Positions 8,647-17,616 of a stretch of 64,000 nucleotides of DNA are shown here, one piece after another (position 1 is the first letter of the stretch; every line of letters starts with the position of its first letter). The stretch lies in assembly GCF_007830235.1 (NCBI RefSeq), contig NZ_VLKI01000006.1, positions 180,191 through 244,190 of the forward strand, written 5' to 3'. The DNA comes from Cytobacillus oceanisediminis (lineage in GTDB: Bacteria; Bacillota; Bacilli; Bacillales; Cytobacillaceae). The notes under the pieces were generated by a model. It was given only the letters and a program-made list of their open reading frames with translations. It had not been told where the DNA came from and made no database searches. A program made the position numbers and the translations under genes.

Positions 8647-10361
8647 TTAGTAACTTGCTCATCGCCTAAAGACAATGCCGTCCACGCTGATTCGTCTGCA
8701 AAATACCGGCTCCAGCTTGCAACGCCGGCCAATTTGTATTTTCTTGCCAAATCAGCGCGTTTTTTCAGAGATAATTCATCTTCGAGCCATATCCTGTACG
8801 TGGTTTGATCTTCTTCCGAATAATGCTCCGCATAATTTTGTCCGCTTGCATGATCATAAGCTGGATTAATCTTGTTCTCGCTAAGCCATTCTTTTACTTT
8901 GTTCATGGATAAAGCCTTGGATGACACTTCTCCTGACTGTTTTTGTTCCCATAGCCTTGCATATAAAGGAACTCCCAATATTAGTTTTTCATTAGGTACT
9001 ACCTCCAGAAGATTTTTCAGGTTTTCCTCCACCCACGGAATGCTCGCCACACTCCCTGCAACCGGAGAACTTCCCCAATGTTCATCATAAGCCATGACCA
9101 CCATATAATCCGCTATCTCGGCAAGTTCATCCCGTTCATAAAAAGCTGACCAATTCCCGCTGGATGAAATGAACGTAATATCCATTGACACAATCAAACC
9201 AGCTTCATGAAAATAAGGGGTTGCTTCACGCACAAACTGCGTAATAAGGGGCCCATCCCCAGGGTTGACATTTTCAATATCAAGATTGATTCCGTTTAAT
9301 TCATACAGCTTGCTGAAATGAAGCAGCTGGCGAATCATGTTCTGCCTTGTTTCGAAGGACTGGAACGCTTCATGGGTCAAAACCGGATCAAACGCATTTG
9401 AGAACAAGCCCCATACTTGGTAACCCTGCTGCTGTGCCCATCTTGAGAATTCAATCGAGCCGCGGTTCTTAATAGAGCCGTCTTCCTTAGAAAGTTCAAA
9501 CCAGGTTGGAGATACAACATTGACGCCAGGCATCTTTGGAATCTGCGAAGTATTGGGATTATGTGAATAAACGGCTTCCCAGGTCAGCTGGATAGGCCCT
9601 TCAATTCTTGGCACAGGTTTCACCTCTTCCTCTAAAGCAATGGAAACATGCTCTGTCTTTCCTTTTACGATGTATTCTTTGTTTAGATAACCAGCTGTCC
9701 CGTCTTTTTTTCTAACAAAATAGTAATCTTCTTTAACATCCTCAACCAGAATTTCCTCTTTTGGAGAAACAGAAGCTGTATACGTTGACTGCAAACTGGC
9801 ATCAGTGCGAAGGCGGAGCATTTCTTCATGAATTTTTTTATCAGCTACTTTTCCGGCAGCCAGCTCCTCTCCGTCTTTTTGCACCCATACAGTTCCTGAA
9901 TCCGGAAGAATCGAATATGTTATCGGGTAATAAGTTAAAAGAGGCTCAATCGCCAGATATTTCTCTTCTCTATTTTGCTTAAAAACATTAAAATGCAGCT
10001 CGACTGGTTTCTCGTTTACGTAATAAGTAAGAGATTCAGAAGGCATCTGCACCACTTTATGTTTAGTTGCTATAATAATAGACTGCGATTTTTCGTCAAA
10101 AATGATATTCTCATCGATAAACCCGTTTAAAAAAGATAGCGGCAAATAAACTGCTTCTCCTTCAATAAGTGCATTGCCCTGCTGCTTTCCCTCAAATAAA
10201 ATTGGATTTTCACCTTTAAAATAGGGTGCTTTTTCCTTTGAAGCAAAAGGATATATCAGCATAAACACACTGGAAAGCATCAGTATAAAAGCAAACAAAA
10301 GCCCTGCAAAAATAAGCTTTTTTGCTGGAGGCTTTTGCTGGTTTGTTTCAATATGAGCCAT
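8640..10361 (-). CDS. Membrane-anchored glycoside hydrolase family 18 protein
   Basis: About 573 residues. An N-terminal membrane segment (LIFAGLLFAFILMLSSVFML) follows a short basic cytoplasmic stretch, then a stalk-like domain of the copper-amine-oxidase-N type (residues about 50-140), an SH3-like region around 190-250 and a GH18 barrel from about 270 on. The barrel has GINLDIENVN, matching the family active-site strand that ends in the catalytic Glu, plus MVVMAYDEHWG and GVPLYARLW. Related Bacillus proteins act on peptidoglycan or spore cortex sugars; the substrate here is not known. I chose the ATG at 10361 because AAGGGAGG lies 8 nt upstream; an ATG at 10385 precedes that site. Confidence 0.82.
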   Translation of the reverse strand: MAHIETNQQKPPAKKLIFAGLLFAFILMLSSVFMLIYPFASKEKAPYFKGENPILFEGKQQGNALIEGEAVYLPLSFLNGFIDENIIFDEKSQSIIIATKHKVVQMPSESLTYYVNEKPVELHFNVFKQNREEKYLAIEPLLTYYPITYSILPDSGTVWVQKDGEELAAGKVADKKIHEEMLRLRTDASLQSTYTASVSPKEEILVEDVKEDYYFVRKKDGTAGYLNKEYIVKGKTEHVSIALEEEVKPVPRIEGPIQLTWEAVYSHNPNTSQIPKMPGVNVVSPTWFELSKEDGSIKNRGSIEFSRWAQQQGYQVWGLFSNAFDPVLTHEAFQSFETRQNMIRQLLHFSKLYELNGINLDIENVNPGDGPLITQFVREATPYFHEAGLIVSMDITFISSSGNWSAFYERDELAEIADYMVVMAYDEHWGSSPVAGSVASIPWVEENLKNLLEVVPNEKLILGVPLYARLWEQKQSGEVSSKALSMNKVKEWLSENKINPAYDHASGQNYAEHYSEEDQTTYRIWLEDELSLKKRADLARKYKLAGVASWSRYFADESAWTALSLGDEQVTKK

Positions 10362-10518
10362 TGCCATTTCCTCCCTTATAACCATCGTATCGAAATGTTC
10401 AGAAAATGGGAAGGAAATTTAGAACGGCTGGCAGGTTCGCACTAATTTCTTGCCCCCTTATATAACGAAAGAAATATAAGAAAAGTTTGGATATTAGTGC
10501 AATTTAGCAACAATTCTC

Positions 10519-11961
10519 TTAATAGGTTGTAAATTGAGTGAGTTTTTGCAGCCTATAGGTAATATATTTTAAAGTCGGCAGCTTTTCATTCGATTTATAA
10601 TCATTTGTATATACCGCTCCTTTATTTTCCCATAGCTTATGAAAATAAGCATCCACATCCTGCATGACTTTCGATTGTGCCGGAGCGATAATTTTCAAAT
10701 CTGTTTCCAAATTCAGGTCATCCAAATTTCTTCTCGTAAAATTAGCTGACCCTGCAATTATAATGCTATTTCCTTTTCCAGTTATATACATAAGTTTCGG
10801 ATGATATTGTTCAAAACCTGTGTTATACCAGCGGATCTTAATATTCTCTTGGCCGAGCTTGTCCAGTTCTGCTGCCACTGGGATATTAGGAAGGCCAACC
10901 TTTTCCGATCCAAATGCGTTCTGATTGGGATCGAGAATCATTTTAACCTTTACTCCCCGGTCAGCAGCATCTTTTAAGGCATTAACGACTCCCCGGTCTG
11001 CGAGATAAAACATGCCCAGCCAGATGGATTCACCTTGCTCCGCTTCATTAATCTCTTTGACAATATGTTTATATATTTTGCCTTCTGTCAGTACCTGAGC
11101 CTTCACTGAACTGTTTTCTCCTTTTGTCCGGGACTTAAAAGGTGGAAGATTGCCGGATGCAGAATAGTCCACAACTGCCTGTTCCGATTTAACCAGGTCA
11201 GACAAAATGGGCCCCTTCACTTCAAAGGCTATATTTGAATGGAACCCGCTGGCATTATGCGGATTCCCGGATGTAACAATCCCTGTTTTTTCTGTTACAA
11301 ATACCTTTCGATGATTTGCTTTAATGTTCATAAGATCCAGATAGGAGCGGAATGTTACATCTGGTGCATTCTTGGCTAGCGGATTAGGAAGCCACCCTTC
11401 TCCGCTCTGGCCGAACCATTGTAAAAACACGCGCCAGAAAGCGGAATAGATAGGATTTGAATCCCTTAAAGGTATAAGTGCAGTATAAACAACATTTACT
11501 CCATTCTCTTTAAGTTCCTCAAGTTCCGGCACCCTATGAGATCCATAAGTGCTGTTTATGCGATCCGTAATAACAGTGATCTCCAGATCAGGGTGTTTTT
11601 GCTTTTGGGCAATAATTTTGTCCATTATCTTGCCGCTGATATTCGGAAAATCCTGATCGCCATCATGGTAGCCATTAAATAAAAACATATCCATCACAAT
11701 GAAATCTTCTGCTTCTCCAATTGCTTCAGTTATCCGCTGAAATATCTGCTGATCACTTTCCCTCTTGCCATTTTTCTTTTCATAAGTAAGGTCATATAAA
11801 AATTGAATGTCTTCGACAGAGTAAACGTCCCCCTCGAAAGAAAGGCCATTTGGCAATGGTTTATTGCTTTGATAGATAATCGTTGCTGTTAAAATAAGAA
11901 TCAGGCTCAAAATGGGAATCCATACCCTTTTTCTTTTAATAAAACCCTGAACCTTTTGCAC
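10519..11961 (-). CDS. Phospholipase D/cardiolipin synthase superfamily protein
   Basis: A 480-residue protein with one N-terminal membrane anchor (IPILSLILILTATIIY) and two HxK-type phospholipase D motifs: NHRKVFVTEKTG with following GNPHNAS in the middle, and QYHPKLMYITGKGN with following GSANFTRRN near the end. The two motifs build one active site that forms a phospho-histidine intermediate. Members include cardiolipin synthases and secreted or surface phospholipases; the single anchor and extra inserts make a specific reaction uncertain. The start is a GTG at 11961 preceded by GGGGGAG. The neighbouring GH18 gene lies on the same strand 157 nt downstream. Confidence 0.8.
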   Translation of the reverse strand: MQKVQGFIKRKRVWIPILSLILILTATIIYQSNKPLPNGLSFEGDVYSVEDIQFLYDLTYEKKNGKRESDQQIFQRITEAIGEAEDFIVMDMFLFNGYHDGDQDFPNISGKIMDKIIAQKQKHPDLEITVITDRINSTYGSHRVPELEELKENGVNVVYTALIPLRDSNPIYSAFWRVFLQWFGQSGEGWLPNPLAKNAPDVTFRSYLDLMNIKANHRKVFVTEKTGIVTSGNPHNASGFHSNIAFEVKGPILSDLVKSEQAVVDYSASGNLPPFKSRTKGENSSVKAQVLTEGKIYKHIVKEINEAEQGESIWLGMFYLADRGVVNALKDAADRGVKVKMILDPNQNAFGSEKVGLPNIPVAAELDKLGQENIKIRWYNTGFEQYHPKLMYITGKGNSIIIAGSANFTRRNLDDLNLETDLKIIAPAQSKVMQDVDAYFHKLWENKGAVYTNDYKSNEKLPTLKYITYRLQKLTQFTTY

Positions 11962-12043
11962 TAAGACTCCCCCTAAAGTCAGATACCTATATATAGACCA
12001 TTTTTGACCATCGTAAACGCTGCTATGCTTCTCAAAGCAAAAT

Positions 12044-12073
12044 AAAAAGGCGGAAGATTGTGCCTCCGCCTTA
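12044..12073 (-). terminator. Terminator of the DUF3243 gene
   Basis: AAGGCGGA (12047-12054) pairs with TCCGCCTT (12065-12072); on the minus strand the stem is followed by TTTTTATTTT. Confidence 0.8.
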
Positions 12074-12101
12074 AAAACTGTTCCATTGGCTTGGTTGCCA
12101 T

Positions 12102-12425
12102 TTATCCTACAAGCTTAACAAGCATATGTGACAGCTTATGTTTCTCCTCTTCAGTGCCTACCTTCCAAAGTTCCTGAAGCAGCTTCTCTTCACGATTACG
12201 AGGTTCTTCTTTGGTAGATAAATAGTCTCCCACTTTTTGAGCTGTGTTGGCTAATTGTTCTTCACCCATGCCCATCTTTTTGCCCATTGAAACTTTTCCA
12301 CTTAGATATTCTTTAAATTCACCAAAATTAGAAAGAATTTCTTCTTTCTTTTCACTTCCCATATTGTTAAGCTTTTGTTCCACGTTTTCTGCTTGTCCAT
12401 TAGTATTATTCATGTTTTGTTCCAT
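12102..12425 (-). CDS. DUF3243 family small protein
   Basis: A 107-residue soluble, charged protein that I recognise as a DUF3243 member common in Bacillaceae, from the core ILSNFGEFKEYLSGKVSMGK and the following KMGMGEEQLANTAQKVGDYL. The C-terminal third (REEKLLQELWKVGTEEEKH) is the usual helical end of the family. No catalytic residues or membrane segments are seen and its function is not known. It has its own Shine-Dalgarno (AAAAGGAGAGATG) and terminator and appears to be a single-gene transcript. Confidence 0.75.
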   Translation of the reverse strand: MEQNMNNTNGQAENVEQKLNNMGSEKKEEILSNFGEFKEYLSGKVSMGKKMGMGEEQLANTAQKVGDYLSTKEEPRNREEKLLQELWKVGTEEEKHKLSHMLVKLVG

Positions 12426-12630
12426 ACTGCATCTCTCCTTTTAATGGGTTTGATTGCTGTGACAGTTAATAATTACCCTTATATTCCTATATCAAACAAT
12501 TTGCAGAGAGTTTGAGCTTTAAGATATCGTTTAATGAAAAATATATGGATAACTTTTCATTTGCACATGGTATGCAGCTTTGCTGGCATGGTACAATATA
12601 GTAACGAAGAATGTGTGAAGGAGAGTTTTC

Positions 12631-13215
12631 ATGATTTATGGAATTATTATCATTTTAGCTTATTTGCTGGGCTCCATTCCTTCCGGTTTAATTGTCGGGA
12701 AAGCATTTTATGGAGTGGACATTCGGGAGCATGGAAGCGGTAACTTAGGAGGAACGAATACATTTCGGACACTTGGCATCAAGGCTGGGATGATCGTTAC
12801 AATAGCTGACATTTTGAAAGGTACGCTGGCAGCTGCTCTTCCTTTTTTCTTCGGATCGGACATGCATCCATTAATGGCCGGAGTTTTTGCAGTAGTCGGG
12901 CATATGTATCCTCTGTTTGCAGGATTTCGGGGTGGAAAGGCAGTCGCAACTTCAGGCGGCGTATTATTGGCCTATGTACCTCTTATGTTTCTGATTATAC
13001 TGGGAGTTTTCTTTTTAAGCCTATACATAACGAAGTACGTATCATTATCTTCAATCATGGCTGCTATTGTCTCGATTATTTACGCGCTGATTATTTGGGA
13101 TATACCCCTGATTATCGTTGTATCCATCCTTGGCTTCTTCGTCATATACAGACATAGGGCAAATATAAAGCGGATCAGGAACAAAACAGAACCTAAAATT
13201 AAATGGCTCGGTTAA
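12631..13215 (+). CDS. plsY: Acyl-phosphate glycerol-3-phosphate acyltransferase
   Basis: A 194-residue integral membrane enzyme that transfers the acyl group from acyl-phosphate to glycerol-3-phosphate, the first acylation in phospholipid synthesis. The conserved loops are intact: [45 protein letters not shown] and the terminal [10 protein letters not shown]. Five or so membrane segments and the length match the family. The start has GAAGGAGAG 8 nt upstream. In B. subtilis plsY (yneS) belongs to the same region as the yne genes found further along. Confidence 0.95.
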   Translation: MIYGIIIILAYLLGSIPSGLIVGKAFYGVDIREHGSGNLGGTNTFRTLGIKAGMIVTIADILKGTLAAALPFFFGSDMHPLMAGVFAVVGHMYPLFAGFRGGKAVATSGGVLLAYVPLMFLIILGVFFLSLYITKYVSLSSIMAAIVSIIYALIIWDIPLIIVVSILGFFVIYRHRANIKRIRNKTEPKIKWLG

Positions 13216-13224
13216 AGCAAATCT

Positions 13225-13271
13225 AGAATAGTAAAAGCAGCAGAATTTTTTTCTGCTGCTTTTACTATTCT
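13225..13271. terminator. Long bidirectional terminator between plsY and the rsbR-like gene
   Basis: A perfect 21-bp stem (13225-13245 with 13251-13271) with a T5 loop. The right arm includes the last codons and stop of the convergent gene. Confidence 0.85.
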
Positions 13272-14101
13272 ATTCGTGCAATACCAAATTCTTTTAAAGC
13301 CTGCATAAGATTATTGTACATTTTCACATGGTCAAAGCGGATCCCCAACGTGACGATGGAATGTGCCAGCTCGGGCCTCATCCCGGTTAAAGACACTTCA
13401 ACCCCGGTCAGCTCAAGGGCATCAATAATTTTAAACAATTCTTGCGCAACCATCGTATCTACTACCAGGACACCAGATAAATCAACAATTAAGCAATTAA
13501 CCTCCTTCTGGCTGCTTTCCCTTAAAGAGTGCTCCATAAGTTTTTTTGCCCTGTGTGTATCGATATCACCAATAAGCGGAAGTACAGCCACTCCATCCGT
13601 TATGGTTATAATTGGTGTACTTAATTCATCAATCATTTCCTGCTGGGAACGCATTCGTTTGACTGTATAAGCACTATATGATGCAGAAAATCCTTCTATT
13701 ATTCCATCAAGGGTAGTATCTACCTTCCTTCCCAGCTTTATTGCTTCTGCAATCTCAATTTTATTTTCCAGAAAAAACTGCTCAAGATAATCCCAGAGTA
13801 CATCTCGAAAAACATGAAATTGGGAAATGGATCTGGTAAGCCCTATATCAATTCTTGCCCTTCTTTCACCCGCTTCCCTGCCCCACGTTTCCAGGTTCTC
13901 ATCATGCTCATGGGTAAGACTACTAGCAATGACTCTAATAAGTTCATGGTTGGAATCAATAAGCTCTTTTACAATTTTTTGCGGCATATGATTGGAAAAG
14001 ATGGATGAGTCATCCTTCCCCCGCCTTATAGATAACCATTTTTCAGTGACGGTATCGCTATTTTCAAGAAGATAGTTTTTTAGTTTATCATTTGCTGTCA
14101 T
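13265..14101 (-). CDS. RsbR-family STAS co-antagonist
   Basis: A 278-residue protein with an N-terminal helical sensor domain (RsbRD-type, residues about 1-155) and a C-terminal STAS domain (about 160-278). The STAS part has IGDIDTHRAKKLMEHSL and VNCLIVDLSGVLVVDT; the Thr in IDTHRA and the Thr of VVDT match the two threonines phosphorylated by RsbT in RsbR proteins. Such proteins build the stressosome, which releases RsbT and activates the general stress response. The lack of heme or PAS motifs points to the YqhA/RsbRD type. Start ATG at 14101 has GAAGGAG 8 nt upstream. Confidence 0.82.
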   Translation of the reverse strand: MTANDKLKNYLLENSDTVTEKWLSIRRGKDDSSIFSNHMPQKIVKELIDSNHELIRVIASSLTHEHDENLETWGREAGERRARIDIGLTRSISQFHVFRDVLWDYLEQFFLENKIEIAEAIKLGRKVDTTLDGIIEGFSASYSAYTVKRMRSQQEMIDELSTPIITITDGVAVLPLIGDIDTHRAKKLMEHSLRESSQKEVNCLIVDLSGVLVVDTMVAQELFKIIDALELTGVEVSLTGMRPELAHSIVTLGIRFDHVKMYNNLMQALKEFGIARIE

Positions 14102-14377
14102 TCTTTTTGCTCCTTCAATGCCGTATCGTTTTGTTGATTCTAAGTTTTCAATAATATTATACTAGTTCTATAGACCTACACCTTATCATCTACCCTAATT
14201 TGAGACCTGCGAATTTTATTTATTTTTTTATACATAAATAAACATAATCTGATATCTTTCGCCATACATTAGTTTAGGGCTGTTAAATCACTTTTTACTT
14301 ACCACAAAATGATATTTGTAAACTTTAATAAAAAGCTGTTTCAGCCAAAACACTTTTATAGTTAGGATGGTTAATAA

Positions 14378-15481
14378 ATGTATTTAACAGAAAGTTTATT
14401 AGAAAAAATGCCGTTTCCCTATTTTTTAATAAATGGAAATTACGAGATTCTGTCTGCTTCCTTAAATGAAGATGATAAGTGGACAGGCCAATTATTTACA
14501 AACTTTTTGGCATCTGATGAAATTAGCAGCTTTAAAGTTCACTTAAACGGGAACGGATATACAGTATTAAAATTAAAACGAGGTAATAGGTACTTGCCTC
14601 ATAGAATTTATCTGGTAGAAGAAGAAGAAAATCGCCATCATTTATTCTGTTTTCCTCTATCTATAGAAGACCAGGAATTCAAGAAAACTGCTGATCGTGT
14701 CGAAAAGAAGCTGCTGCAATTTAATCTTCAACTGATGGAAAAAAAGAAGTTCTTTGAAAAAACAGCAAAAGAAATTCATGAAGCTTCGCTCGAATCTGAT
14801 TATATGGCCAACGTTGGGCAGCTTGCCGCTGGCATTGCACATGAGATCAGAAATCCCTTAACCACTGTAAAAGGTTTTATTCAGCTGTTAAAACCGTATT
14901 TAAACGAGATCGGCAAAGAGCAATATGCTGAAATTGCATTAGAAGAGATTAATCGTGCCAATGATATTATCTACGAATTTTTAAATGCCGCTAAGCCGCC
15001 GGAGAAGAAAAAAACAGAAATATCGCTCAATAAACTCATCAAAGAAATGACGATATTATTTGAAAGCGAAGGACATCTCCATAATATTGATTTTTCCATA
15101 CAACCTTGCGATGTCATTCCATCAGTTTTTGGTGATAACAAACAGATTAAACAGGTATTGGTGAACATTATAAAAAACGCGTTAGAAGCACTTCAAAATG
15201 TTAACAGGTCAGATGCCAGGATCCGACTATCAGCTGAAACAAAACAAGCAAAAGCCTATATAATTGTCGAGGATAACGGTCCGGGAATGTCACAGGAGAC
15301 TATTGACCAATTATTCGTCCCTTTTTATACAACAAAAGAAAACGGAACAGGCATTGGCCTGTCTATTTGCAAGAAAATTGTAGAGGAACATGGGGGCAAC
15401 ATACTCCTCTATTCTCAGCCTGGTGCTGGAACTGTATTTAAGATTGAACTTCCACTATTTTCAAACAAGAAAAATAGTTGA
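14378..15481 (+). CDS. Cytoplasmic histidine kinase, sporulation-kinase type
   Basis: A 367-residue sensor kinase without membrane segments. Residues 1-100 form a small sensor, possibly a degenerate PAS domain; a coiled region follows, then the H-box GIAHEIRNPLTTVKGFIQLL near residue 153, the N-box NIIKNALEALQ, G1 VEDNGPGMS and G2 GTGIGLSICKKIVEEHGG. The HEIRNPLTTVKGF form is typical of Bacillus kinases feeding Spo0F (KinA-E). There is no response regulator next to it, which also fits an orphan phosphorelay kinase. Shine-Dalgarno is TAGGATGG. The 276-nt gap upstream holds nothing I can name. Confidence 0.85.
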   Translation: MYLTESLLEKMPFPYFLINGNYEILSASLNEDDKWTGQLFTNFLASDEISSFKVHLNGNGYTVLKLKRGNRYLPHRIYLVEEEENRHHLFCFPLSIEDQEFKKTADRVEKKLLQFNLQLMEKKKFFEKTAKEIHEASLESDYMANVGQLAAGIAHEIRNPLTTVKGFIQLLKPYLNEIGKEQYAEIALEEINRANDIIYEFLNAAKPPEKKKTEISLNKLIKEMTILFESEGHLHNIDFSIQPCDVIPSVFGDNKQIKQVLVNIIKNALEALQNVNRSDARIRLSAETKQAKAYIIVEDNGPGMSQETIDQLFVPFYTTKENGTGIGLSICKKIVEEHGGNILLYSQPGAGTVFKIELPLFSNKKNS

Positions 15482-15581
15482 TTAATTGTTCGTTAATTTG
15501 TCAAGAAATAAAAAAAATCCCCTTCGGTTAGATAGTAAACTAATAGTGGAACAAGAATTGTCTTAGCGGAAGGTGAGTCAA

Positions 15582-15776
15582 ATGAAAAATACAGAAATGA
15601 TAAAAGAGCAAAGCTATATCTTCACTACTTCTGTCACCGAGGCTTCTCCGAAAGAGGATTTTTTAGTTGAACTTTTTGAATTTTGTCCTAATATGAACTG
15701 TGATGGGTTACCAATAATAGTTGAGAAAGACTTTGATGAACTGATTGATTTCATTGAAGAAATGAAGATGAATTAA
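15582..15776 (+). CDS. Small acidic protein of unknown function
   Basis: 64 residues starting at an ATG with GGAAGGTGAG 6-9 nt upstream; an in-frame GTG at 15573 lies in the Shine-Dalgarno. The protein is acidic, with an N-terminal Thr/Ser/Glu-rich part, a central CPNMNCDGLP segment with two Cys, and a C-terminal acidic helix (EKDFDELIDFIEEMKMN). I do not recognise a family. It follows the histidine kinase by 100 nt and has its own terminator, so it is expressed as a real gene or a short operon with the kinase. Confidence 0.6.
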   Translation: MKNTEMIKEQSYIFTTSVTEASPKEDFLVELFEFCPNMNCDGLPIIVEKDFDELIDFIEEMKMN

Positions 15777-15804
15777 AAAAGCGATGCCATTCGGCATCGC
15801 TTTT
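15777..15804 (+). terminator. Terminator of the small acidic protein gene
   Basis: AAAAGCGATGCC pairs with GGCATCGCTTTT over a four-base loop, and the right arm ends in a T-run. Confidence 0.85.
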
Positions 15805-15835
15805 GATCTATGAAAACCGTAAATCATAATTTTTT

Positions 15836-15912
15836 GGCTATGTTAAAGCTTATAGTGGATCTTGGTACTATGTTGATCGAAGCGGAAATCAACAGGAAAG
15901 TTTAACAGAGCT
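15836..15912. repeat. Short MITE-like repeat (77 bp), inverted orientation
   Basis: Read on the minus strand it begins AGCTCTGTTAAA, keeps CCTGTTGATTTCCGCTTC and ends TTTAACATAGCC, that is, both ends of the long repeat without the GC-rich centre. Flanks AATTTTTT (15828-15835) and AAATTTTT (15913-15920) match at 7 of 8 positions. It has exactly the same length as the copy at 36785. Confidence 0.82.
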
Positions 15913-16195
15913 AAATTTTTAATAACTGAAAGCGGCCTCTTCCAAAGACATCTTCCACATAATCAAGCTTGGTGCTATCAAAATGTATATAGTCACGCTC
16001 ATGGATAAGCACCTCGACCCCTTCTATCTCCAGCACTTTATCTTCACTTAACGGCTGCTCTTCCAGAGACAGCTTTAATTGAGGACCGCCTCAACCAATA
16101 CCCATTGAAAGACGGACATACAATTGTTCCGCAGGCTTGCCTTTCTTTTCATTTTCAATGGCATTAAAAATCACATTAATTGCATTGGCAGTCAT
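15911..16195 (-). CDS. HesB-like selenoprotein (UGA = Sec35)
   Basis: Reading from the ATG at 16195, 34 codons lead to an in-frame TGA (16091-16093) and the same frame continues 59 codons to TAG. Both sides match one HesB/IscA-like protein: LYVRLSMGIG-U-GGPQLKLSLEEQ, then VLEIEGVEVLIHERDY and LDYVEDVFGRGRF. The UGA replaces the Cys of the usual GCGGPQL motif, as in the HesB-like selenoproteins known from other bacteria. A hairpin with a GGA loop starts 17 nt after the UGA. The total is 94 residues with Sec, normal for the family. The final stop codon is built from repeat DNA. The Shine-Dalgarno (GAGGTGA) lies about 14 nt away, somewhat far. The alternative, a pseudogene, is less likely given selA and the hairpin. 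Confidence 0.82.
16054..16073 (-). promoter_or_regulatory. Predicted bacterial SECIS hairpin of the HesB-like gene
   Basis: On the minus strand GCTG pairs with CAGC and, after a bulged T, CTCT pairs with AGAG, closing a GGA loop. The loop starts 27 nt after the UGA and begins with G, in agreement with the bacterial SECIS rule of a G in the first two loop positions about 16-37 nt from the UGA. Confidence 0.7.
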
Positions 16196-16384
16196 CTTAA
16201 CATTTGATTCACCTCTTTTAAGATATTTTTCTTTATTTTACCCATGATTGAGTAAAAGAAACGACAAGAATCGCCATAAAAAAATAAATTTTAAAAATAT
16301 AAGGAAAAATGTATAAATTTATATTATATTAAATTTAAGCCTATTGATATATTTTTATGCCTACACATGAAGGGGATTACTTTT

Positions 16385-17545
16385 ATGAAAATAAAAAAAA
16401 CATTATTGTTTTCCACACTTTTTTGCTCTGCATTAGTATTACTTTCATTCTTTTTGATTTTTAAAATGTATACAGAAAATAAAGCTGCTGCTGCAGCCAA
16501 AAAACCTGCTCAATTTCATTTCCAGGCCCGGGAATCTGTCATGGTAAGCAAAGGGCTAAAGGAGGAGGCAACTCTTGGGGCAATTGGCGATATTCTCATC
16601 CATGACTGGGTGTATAAAGATGCAAAAACACAAGCCAGCTATGACTTCAAGCCAATGTTCGAACATATAAAACCAATACTGGGAGAGCCTGACCTTCTTC
16701 TAGCGAATCAAGAAACCATTTTGGGCGGAACGGCCATTGGTGTTTCCAGTTACCCGATGTTCAACAGTCCCCAGGAGGTGGGAGATGCCCTGATGAATGC
16801 GGGAATTGATATTGTTTCAACAGCAAATAATCACTCACTGGATAAAGGTGAAGAAGGCCTTAAAGCTTCACTGGACTATATGGATCAAATTGGATTGCCC
16901 CATGTGGGAACAAGCAGGTCTGCAAACGAGCGGCAAACATTAAAAATCATGAATATAAACGGCATTAAAGCCGCTTATCTATCATATACCTATGGTACAA
17001 ATGGCATTCCTGTCCCAAAAGGAAAAGATTATCTTGTTAATTTAATTGATAAACCTTTAATGCAGGAGGAAATTCACCGGGCTAAAAATGAAGCAGACAT
17101 CGTTGTCATGAGCCTGCATTGGGGAAATGAATACCAGCTCCAGCCAACGGATGAGCAAAAGGAGCTGGCGAAGTATCTTGTTGATGAAGGTGTTGATATT
17201 ATATTTGGCCACCACCCGCATGTACTCCAGCCCATGGAATGGATTGAAGCTAAAGATGGACGAAAATCCCTCATCGTATATTCCCTTGGCAATTTCCTGT
17301 CAGGCCAAATGCATGATTATAAAGATATCGGCGGCCTGGCAACAGTGCATATAACTAAATATATTGACCAAAAGGGCGTCAAAATCGAACTTTCCAATCC
17401 AAGTTTCTTTCCAACCTATGTGAGCAATAAACAGCTGAAAAATTATCGAATCGTCCCTTTAAAGGAAGCTGGCAGCTATGGGATGAAAAATGCAGAATCC
17501 AAGTACAACGAAATTCAGAAACATATGCTTGGAAAGCTGCACTAA
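16385..17545 (+). CDS. CapA-family (poly-gamma-glutamate synthesis-like) protein
   Basis: A 386-residue protein with an N-terminal membrane anchor (LLFSTLFCSALVLLSFFLIF) and an extracellular CapA/PgsA-type metallophosphatase-like domain. Visible motifs are GAIGDILIHDWV, ANQETILGG, STANNHSLDKGEEGL, VVMSLHWGNEYQ and IIFGHHPHVLQPMEW with the following YSLGNFLSGQ. CapA proteins take part in polyglutamate capsule export or synthesis, but no capB/capC partner is present, and isolated CapA-like genes are common in Bacillus. I chose the ATG at 16385 because AAGGGGATT lies about 9 nt upstream; the ATG at 16367 precedes that site. Confidence 0.84.
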   Translation: MKIKKTLLFSTLFCSALVLLSFFLIFKMYTENKAAAAAKKPAQFHFQARESVMVSKGLKEEATLGAIGDILIHDWVYKDAKTQASYDFKPMFEHIKPILGEPDLLLANQETILGGTAIGVSSYPMFNSPQEVGDALMNAGIDIVSTANNHSLDKGEEGLKASLDYMDQIGLPHVGTSRSANERQTLKIMNINGIKAAYLSYTYGTNGIPVPKGKDYLVNLIDKPLMQEEIHRAKNEADIVVMSLHWGNEYQLQPTDEQKELAKYLVDEGVDIIFGHHPHVLQPMEWIEAKDGRKSLIVYSLGNFLSGQMHDYKDIGGLATVHITKYIDQKGVKIELSNPSFFPTYVSNKQLKNYRIVPLKEAGSYGMKNAESKYNEIQKHMLGKLH

Positions 17546-17570
17546 AGCGCCTTGACCAGGCGCTTTTTAA
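17544..17570 (+). terminator. Terminator of the capA-like gene
   Basis: AAAGCGCCT pairs with AGGCGCTTT and is followed by further T residues; the left arm overlaps the stop codon. Confidence 0.8.
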
Positions 17571-17616
17571 TGTGAGAAAAATGTAAAATAACCTATAGGT
17601 CAAAAGGGTGATGATG

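Noticed and set aside
15911..16195. HesB-like gene as a simple pseudogene
   Set aside because: Only one stop, at the exact Cys position, with a SECIS-like hairpin and selA in the window; Sec fits better.
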